This document shows positions 61,501 to 64,000 of a DNA stretch of 64,000 nucleotides, in pieces. Position numbers and translations under genes: made by a program. A model generated the notes under the pieces. It had not been told where the DNA came from and ran no database searches. It was given only the letters and a program-made list of their open reading frames with translations. Source of the stretch: Gymnorhina tibicen. Lineage: Eukaryota; Chordata; Aves; Passeriformes; Artamidae. Each line of letters begins with the position of its first letter. Position 1 is the stretch's first letter. The stretch spans positions 116,020 to 180,019 of the forward strand of contig VXAZ01000409.1 in NCBI GenBank assembly GCA_013399875.1. Direction: 5' to 3'.

Positions 61501-64000
61501 ATCCCTGATTAACAGCTTCTATAAAGACCACCGGAGTTTTCTATGAAAGCATCCTGTCCTAAAAATTTTTCCCTGGGCTTTCCTTGTTTTTAAGTTGAAT
61601 TCTCCTGCTCTCTTTTCTTCTTGTCCTCTACTGAGCCCTTGTATCAGTTTCTTTGAAGAAGCTGATATCATACAGCTAAGCTAAAGAACTTTTCCATCTC
61701 TTTTAAATCAACAAGCAGTATCTATTTTAGAGACTGGGTTAATTATTCTGTGACAACACTTGCACACCAGAGATAGAATACAGTGCTTTTGGCTGGAGCA
61801 TGAAGCTGTCAAACTTCTTCACTCAAGCAGAATGAGCATCTAAGCTGTTAAGAGTTCTGAAACCTTTGTAAACGCTGTAGTATGTTGTCCTTTTGCAGCC
61901 AATAATTACAAGTCAGTTGATTAGAGAGTCGATATAGAACTAGGAGAGAGTGAACTGTGCAAGGATCACTAAACTTGCTTTAAAAAGGCCTTCAGTTTCA
62001 AATAGCATCAGCTTGTTTGTTTAGGGAGACTTCTCACAGTTACATAGGGAGGACACTGTTTTTACCACTCAGACCTCTCATTGGATTGCATATAAGGGGT
62101 GGTTGGCTCTTTTCATCTATACGTCTCCAGCCACAGATAAAACCAAAACATTTGTTTTTTATGACATTCATTTAATTTTTTAAATGTTGGGGAAGAAAAA
62201 TGCCGAGGAGAGTATTTTAATACCAGATGTTTCCTAAGTAAAGGAAATTTCAACTGTTTCTGCTTCAGCAGCAGTTGTTGGTTGCTTTAAGTAGAGACTA
62301 TTAAACCTGATTAATTTAATTAAAAACCCTTTTCAGTATAGATATGGTTTGTATCCAAAACTCCAGTGATAATACTTTCAAAATATTTGTATTTGTTTTG
62401 AATTGGTACTTGGACTTGTTAAATGACAACATTAAGATCACGGGGTGCTCTAGCTTTAGCAATTGCATGTGAAGCAAATAATTCATATTTGTTATATAGC
62501 TTAATGATTTTCTCTCTTCTCTAATTTGCTTTGTTAATTTCATTGAAATTGGTCCTGTTACTTCAGTAATTATTTTCTGACAGAATATGTCATCTGGGAT
62601 ATTTCATTTCCAAGGGCAAGGAATGCAATCCTTTTCAAAATCATTGAACTGGGATTGTTTAATAACATGACAAATCCTCTTAGGATCATTTTCAAAAGAC
62701 TTAATTTCCTCTGTCCCAGGCTGCAAGTGATGATTTCTCATTCTGAATGGGTTTTTTTGGGGTTTGATTTTTTGTTTGTTGCAGGGTGGAGTGGTGTGGG
62801 GTTTGTTTCCTTGTTTATTCTTCTGTTTGTGTGGAAGTTTCATTGCTTATAGTTTCACTTTTCTAAAAGATGCCCCATATAGCCTGTCATAAAATAATAC
62901 AATTTTTTAATTCAAGTGATTTGTGTTTGAAATAGAAGGGTACCTACTTGCAGTAACTCTTAAAGGACATTGAATGTCTCTTTCCATTCAGATGATGTAG
63001 TGGTATTTAACAGAACTGATAATAGTTTCAGGCAGCCAAGATACTTGGTTAATAAATTCTGATTTCATTTTTTTTTTGTTTGAGCTATTGTTCTGGAATG
63101 TAGTGAAATATTTGTTGGTGCCTAAGAAAGTTAGAGTGATAATTGCATTGCTAGCAAGCACATTGAGAAGATAGTTTTCCCTTCACTGCCAAATGATATC
63201 ATGACTAAGGAGTGCTACTGTTCAGAATGAAAGAAGGAATAGAACCCAGACTGAATAAATAAAAGCAGATTTAATGGATCATGTCTTTTTTCTACAGTGG
63301 GCACTATGGAATCTGTTTGCAAATGGGAAATTCAGTTTTCTTACAGTTTAGGCTTCTTATACAATGACAGACTTCAAAGAAATATGTTTTGAGAAATATT
63401 GTGTTGTCTATTATGGTCTTTGTAAGTGACAAATTTGATACACTATAGAATTTTTCCCTCTTTGTTTTGTGAAAATATGGTAACTCTGCAGTAGCCTGGC
63501 AAATCCAGATAATTCCATCATAAATATTTTTTTACTGAAATATGCACACTTTTTCCTTTCCCTTTTGCTTTCATTTTCCCTTTCCCTTTTTCTCCTGTTC
63601 CTTGTTCCCAAGAACATCTGTCCAGAGGTGATGATTTTTGATGCCAGAGTGTCAGGTAAAAGTGGGTATCTATATGTCATTAAAAGTCAGGAACGATTTG
63701 ACTTTATCTTTTCTTACTAGAAACCTGGCTTGTTCGGTTCCTAAGGCTGAAACAGTTCCTCTTTGCTATTTTTGCAAATAACTGTTTGAATAATTTTGTT
63801 ACATTATACTTTGCTGAAGCCATCTAAAACTACTTGATCTGTTATAATTGTTTTGGTTTTTTTCTCCTTTCCTCTTATCTTTTCTCTTTCCTGTACAGGT
63901 GATTTCTATTCACTCCTTTCTAAGCTGCTAGGAGAAAGGGAAGATGTTGTGCATGTGCATAAGCATAACCCTACAGAAAAGGCAGAATCAGATCTTGTAG
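16411..64000 (+). CDS. PAM: PAM, peptidylglycine alpha-amidating monooxygenase (N-terminal half, spliced, runs off window)
   Basis: Fourteen coding exons plus one duplicated exon join in frame into a protein that I recognise along its whole length as vertebrate PAM. PAM acts in the secretory pathway and converts glycine-extended peptides to C-terminal amides; PHM does the copper-, ascorbate- and O2-dependent hydroxylation and PAL the cleavage. Only signal peptide, propeptide, PHM core and linker are in this window; PAL, the membrane segment and the tail lie beyond 64000. By my residue count, CuH ligands are His103, His104 and His168, and CuM ligands are His238, His240 and Met310, each four lower than rat numbering. 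The ten disulfide cysteines fall at 43 (SECLG), 77, 110, 122, 127, 182, 223, 289, 311 and 330. Substrate-contact residues Arg236, Asn312 and Tyr314 are also kept. Every intron has GT-AG ends. Coding intervals are listed separately as exons. Identification is from family knowledge, not a database search. Confidence 0.97.
16503..17775 (+). other. PAM intron 2
   Basis: AT-rich intron with GT-AG ends. It contains the inverted and direct repeats at 17121-17318, listed separately. I recognise no other element. Confidence 0.9.
17121..17318. repeat. Inverted repeats and 43-bp direct repeat cluster in intron 2
   Basis: CAATACAGAAT (17121-17131) is perfectly mirrored by ATTCTGTATTG (17139-17149) around a 7-base loop. 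A 43-bp sequence beginning GCAAAGTTTACTG at 17158 is repeated, apparently without mismatch, from 17276 to 17318. The first copy ends in a second hairpin, AGTAGCAT/ATGCTACT near 17190-17207. A TATG-rich tract lies between the copies. Confidence 0.85.
17776..17896 (+). CDS. PAM: PAM exon 3: start of mature PHM domain
   Basis: This exon encodes residues 31-71, starting with the last base of the split Arg codon. It includes SECLG, whose cysteine corresponds to rat Cys47, and the strongly conserved [16 protein letters not shown] motif at the entry to the PHM core. The middle segment (around SDQPVISFG) is variable between birds and mammals. Acceptor TTTTTAAG and donor CAG|GTGAGA bound it, and it ends on a codon boundary. 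Confidence 0.97.
17897..20117 (+). other. PAM intron 3
   Basis: Intron of about 2.2 kb, AT-rich, with no recognisable repeat family or coding segment. Confidence 0.9.
20118..20175 (+). CDS. PAM: PAM exon 4
   Basis: Encodes residues 72-90, [19 protein letters not shown], matching the PHM strand that contains rat Cys81. The exon is phase 0 at its start and ends with one base of the next codon before GTGAGT. The acceptor is TTTTAACAG. Confidence 0.96.
20567..20569. other. Unresolved bases (NNN) between homopolymers
   Basis: Three Ns separate a T run from an A run, with a second long T run just after. This is a typical place for short-read assembly uncertainty, so the true length of this spot is unknown. 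Confidence 0.95.
23930..24512 (+). mobile_element. Solo LTR of an endogenous retrovirus, intron 4
   Basis: A 583-bp block begins TGTTAAAG and ends AAGACA. It is flanked by ACAAGC (23924-23929) and CCAAGC (24513-24518), a 6-bp target-site duplication with one mismatch. Inside are a TATA-like GATATAATCTGG near 24107, a CpG-bearing U3-like region and a polyadenylation-like AGTAAAG near 24380. There are no retroviral genes, so this is a recombined solo LTR. A 6-bp duplication is usual for beta/ERVK-type integration, but the family call is an inference. Confidence 0.7.
25013..25307 (+). mobile_element. CR1 LINE fragment, sense, internally deleted
   Basis: ATGGACCTGTTGCAGCAAGT, a GTCCAGAGGAGGGAC block and CCTTCCAGTACCTGAAGGGA are the sense-strand end of CR1 ORF2. 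Near 25236 the sequence jumps straight to the 3' terminus (GACGATCTTTAAGGTCGCTT, then ATTCTGTGAC), so much of the 3' UTR is missing. Confidence 0.85.
27174..27261 (+). CDS. PAM: PAM exon 5: first copper-site His-His
   Basis: Encodes residues 91-119 and most of Trp120. It contains [12 protein letters not shown], in which His103 and His104 are two of the three CuH ligands (rat His107 and His108) and Cys110 matches rat Cys114. The acceptor follows a T-rich tract (ATTTTTTTTTCAG) and the donor is TG|GTAAGA. Confidence 0.98.
28759..29250 (-). mobile_element. Solo avian ERVL-type LTR with perfect 5-bp target duplication
   Basis: The 492-bp block runs from TGTGGTGGGTTGAGC to GACCAATACA. TTAGT lies immediately before (28754-28758) and immediately after (29251-29255), a perfect 5-bp target-site duplication. 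Antisense landmarks match the avian LTR family also seen at 4169 and 12318: GACACCAGATTCCCACC, AGGCAGTTTAATAAAGC and TATGGTATGGAACATCCC with TTTGGTCAGTTTGGGTCAGC. It has no coding content. Confidence 0.88.
30526..30720. mobile_element. Possible LTR remnant
   Basis: A stretch with unusual CpG content for this intron (GCGCTGCGTC, AACGCTGG) is followed by AATAAA and a CTTTATTTTGAGATCAG phrase, then ATATAG. These features resemble part of an avian LTR, but the ends, the strand and the family cannot be decided by eye. Confidence 0.25.
33749..33834 (+). CDS. PAM: PAM exon 6
   Basis: Completes Trp120 and encodes residues up to Lys148. [11 protein letters not shown] carries Cys122 and Cys127 (rat Cys126 and Cys131), and [17 protein letters not shown] is essentially invariant in vertebrate PAM. 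The acceptor is ACTTTTAG and the donor AAAG|GTATTG. Confidence 0.98.
33835..35504 (+). other. PAM intron 6
   Basis: A 1.7-kb AT-rich intron containing a 27-bp tandem duplication at 34648-34701 (GGAGGATTCTATAGAAG and GGAGAATTCTGTGGAAG). Nothing else is recognised. Confidence 0.9.
35505..35588 (+). CDS. PAM: PAM exon 7: third CuH ligand
   Basis: Encodes residues 149-176 (Gly149 is completed across the junction). It contains [15 protein letters not shown] and [12 protein letters not shown], whose histidine, His168, is the third CuH ligand (rat His172). The acceptor is TTTTTTCTTAG and the donor GAG|GTACGC. Confidence 0.98.
36131..36935 (-). mobile_element. CR1 LINE, 5'-truncated, antisense
   Basis: The left side carries the antisense 3' end (CACAGGATCACATAATGGTT). 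The minus strand then reads as the CR1 ORF2 C-terminal region, including [20 protein letters not shown] and [10 protein letters not shown]. Further right are more upstream CR1 segments (GAAGATGTTGAACAGGACTG). Stops and frameshifts make it inactive. One undetermined base (N) lies at 36765. Confidence 0.93.
38765..39290 (-). mobile_element. Probable LTR or other repeat block, GC- and CpG-richer than surroundings
   Basis: The block stands out from the AT-rich intron. It has a run of related 10-15-bp phrases (GAATGCACACCGAGAATGCA, AAGAATGCACCAGGGTGCCC), eight consecutive Cs near 38922-38929 and several CpGs. On the minus strand a TATA-like CTATATACG follows the GC-rich part. The composition fits an old LTR, but I cannot name a family or fix the ends. 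Confidence 0.35.
44707..44755 (+). CDS. PAM: PAM exon 8
   Basis: A 49-nt exon encoding residues 177-192, [16 protein letters not shown], plus two bases. Cys182 matches rat Cys186, which pairs with the first PHM cysteine. The last residues (THQK across the junction) differ from the mammalian TRLP/TRVP form. The acceptor is TTTCTACAG and the donor GTGAGT. Confidence 0.95.
44756..45237 (+). other. PAM intron 8
   Basis: A 482-bp AT-rich intron with nothing recognised. Confidence 0.9.
45238..45305 (+). CDS. PAM: PAM exon 9
   Basis: Encodes residues 193-215, [23 protein letters not shown] at its core, the start of the second PHM subdomain. The acceptor is TGCATTGCAG, with the exon starting at G45238 because this keeps the frame and gives the conserved [11 protein letters not shown]. 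The donor is AAAG|GTGAGT. Confidence 0.97.
45306..46924 (+). other. PAM intron 9
   Basis: A 1.6-kb AT-rich intron. Near 46795-46845 there are interleaved TATACTATATA and AACCATGCT/AGCCATGCT repeats. No known element is seen. Confidence 0.9.
46925..47005 (+). CDS. PAM: PAM exon 10: CuM His-X-His
   Basis: Encodes residues 216-242. Cys223 (rat Cys227) lies in DIACHY, and YRVHTHRLG contains Arg236 (substrate carboxylate contact) and His238/His240 (CuM ligands, rat His242 and His244). The residue after the ligand pair is Arg where mammals have His (HTHHLG), a non-ligand position. The acceptor is TTTTCACAG and the donor CTAG|GTAAGA. Confidence 0.98.
   Translation, partial: WLMQTLPAITKGLQCTFLPTEFIHTD
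47110..47186 (+). CDS. PAM: PAM exon 11
   Basis: Encodes residues 243-268. [20 protein letters not shown] is identical to mammalian PAM as I remember it, and SPQLPQ follows. It is separated from exon 10 by a 104-bp intron, the shortest here. The donor CAG|GTTGGT is weaker than its neighbours. It ends on a codon boundary. Confidence 0.98.
47468..47571 (+). CDS. PAM: PAM exon 12
   Basis: Encodes residues 269-302 plus two bases of Gly303. [20 protein letters not shown] and [15 protein letters not shown] follow the PHM family closely. Cys289 matches rat Cys293. The acceptor is CTCTTTCAG and the donor GG|GTAAAT. It is preceded by a 281-bp intron (47187-47467) with nothing recognised. Confidence 0.97.
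47572..50344 (+). other. PAM intron 12
   Basis: A 2.8-kb intron. A TTA/ATTT-rich microsatellite spans about 48718-48883 in two blocks. The rest is AT-rich and unrecognised. Confidence 0.9.
50345..50532 (+). CDS. PAM: PAM exon 13: CuM methionine and end of PHM core
   Basis: The longest coding exon here, residues 303-365. [20 protein letters not shown] holds Met310 (CuM ligand, rat Met314), Cys311, Asn312 and Tyr314. Cys330 lies in [16 protein letters not shown] closes the PHM core, followed by the MMHGHHE tail. The acceptor is GTATTGTGTAG and the donor GAAG|GTGAAA, a poor donor match. Reading on would add five codons and then a stop. Confidence 0.98.
50533..51188 (+). other. PAM intron 13
   Basis: A 656-bp AT-rich intron. 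Its last 130 bp or so belong to the first copy of the exon-bearing tandem duplication. Confidence 0.9.
51189..51260 (+). CDS. PAM: PAM linker exon, copy a
   Basis: A 72-nt exon, phase 1 at both ends, encoding 24 residues (366-389). [16 protein letters not shown] is followed by the acidic EEEEILDQ. It aligns without gaps to the 24-residue mammalian PAM segment that ends LLQQPKREEEEVLDQ, and its four-glutamate run matches that ancestral form better than copy b. The acceptor is CCATTTTTCAG and the donor CAGG|GTATGC. The segment lies between the PHM core and exon A, in the flexible interdomain linker. Confidence 0.95.
51261..51494 (+). other. Intron between the duplicated linker exons
   Basis: A 234-bp intron with GT-AG ends. 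It is long enough that the two exons are not physically prevented from being spliced together, so inclusion of both is mechanistically possible. Confidence 0.85.
51495..51566 (+). CDS. PAM: PAM linker exon, copy b (extra, duplicated)
   Basis: The second 72-nt copy is open, phase 1 to phase 1, with acceptor CCATTTTTCAG and donor CAGG|GTATGT, a donor slightly closer to consensus than copy a. It encodes [16 protein letters not shown] then EEAEILDQ. Relative to copy a it has Asp to Gly, Ser to Tyr, Glu to Ala and one silent change. Skipping it, using it alone, or using it together with copy a all keep the reading frame into exon A. Mammalian PAM, as I recall it, has only one such exon. Whether copy b is transcribed cannot be told from the genome. 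Confidence 0.8.
58062..58113. repeat. ATT/GTT trinucleotide microsatellite
   Basis: ATTATTATTATTAATATTG runs into TTGTTGTTATTTTTGTTGTT and then ATTATTATTATT, an imperfect trinucleotide repeat of about 52 bp. Confidence 0.9.
60070..60186 (-). mobile_element. CR1 LINE 3' end fragment, antisense
   Basis: AATGATAGAATATCTAGAGT, TTAGAAGAAACCTGTAAGAA and CCAACTCCCTGCTCCTCACA, followed by AGGACTACCTAAAACTAAAC, match the antisense 3' end of an avian CR1 subfamily. The piece is short and non-coding. Confidence 0.75.
63899..64000 (+). CDS. PAM: PAM exon A (alternatively spliced linker exon), 5' part, cut by window end
   Basis: After a long pyrimidine tract and CTGTACAG, the sequence encodes [16 protein letters not shown], then [18 protein letters not shown], with Gly completed from the preceding exon's final G. 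This is the start of exon A of mammalian PAM (rat exon 16, 315 nt), whose inclusion gives PAM-1 and whose paired-basic site allows PHM and PAL to be separated in granules. Compared with the human sequence as I remember it, the bird is two residues shorter near KAES-DLV. The last base of the window is the first base of the next codon. Confidence 0.96.

Larger units (their letters stand above)
51567..63898 (+). other. PAM intron before exon A (12.3 kb)
   Basis: The largest complete intron in the window. It holds a short CR1 end at 60070-60186, an ATT/GTT microsatellite at 58062-58113, a CA/CCCA tract near 56709-56733 and a pyrimidine-rich tract at about 63545-63600. The stretches 51600-56700, 56740-58060, 58115-60070 and 60190-63540 hold no element or exon that I can recognise. 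Confidence 0.9.

Noticed and set aside
1..64000. CRISPR arrays, operons, riboswitches or bacterial mobile elements
   Set aside because: Intron-exon structure and avian repeats show this is vertebrate nuclear DNA, and no regularly spaced repeat array was seen.

Overview
This is nuclear DNA from a bird. It is AT-rich vertebrate sequence carrying fragments of CR1 LINEs and avian endogenous-retrovirus LTRs, with no sign of bacterial gene organisation. It contains the 5' half of one gene, read left to right on the + strand: PAM, peptidylglycine alpha-amidating monooxygenase. I found 14 coding exons of PAM plus one extra, tandemly duplicated exon. The gene runs off the right edge of the window.

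Layout: positions 1-15985 hold no recognisable coding exon. They are probably the end of a long first intron (the next exon has a good 3' splice site), and they are full of repeats: CR1 pieces at 1-350, about 8255-8383 and about 11795-12315, and minus-strand LTR pieces at about 4169-7090, 8384-9115 and 12318-12431. The first recognisable exon, 15986-16502, carries 5' UTR with several short upstream ORFs, then the start codon at 16411 and a signal peptide. Exons between 17776 and 50532 encode the complete PHM (copper monooxygenase) catalytic core. All six copper ligands and all ten disulfide cysteines of the family are present. The introns between them carry solo LTRs at 23930-24512 and 28759-29250, CR1 fragments at 25013-25307 and 36131-36935, and a CpG-containing repeat-like block near 38765-39290.

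The most interesting part is 51058-51591. The 72-nt exon coding for the acidic linker after PHM is present twice, 306 bp apart. Both copies have intact splice sites, both are phase 1 to phase 1, and both are open. They differ at four bases, three of which change the protein, while the flanking intron copies have diverged more. PAM here could therefore make linkers with copy a, copy b or both. A 12.3-kb intron follows, and the window ends inside the next exon (63899-64000), which matches the alternatively spliced linker exon A of mammalian PAM.

Biologically, PAM is a secretory-granule enzyme that amidates the C terminus of glycine-extended peptides. PHM hydroxylates the glycine alpha-carbon, and PAL (encoded to the right of this window) cleaves the product. 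The linker exons seen here decide whether the two halves stay joined or can be separated by proteolysis.
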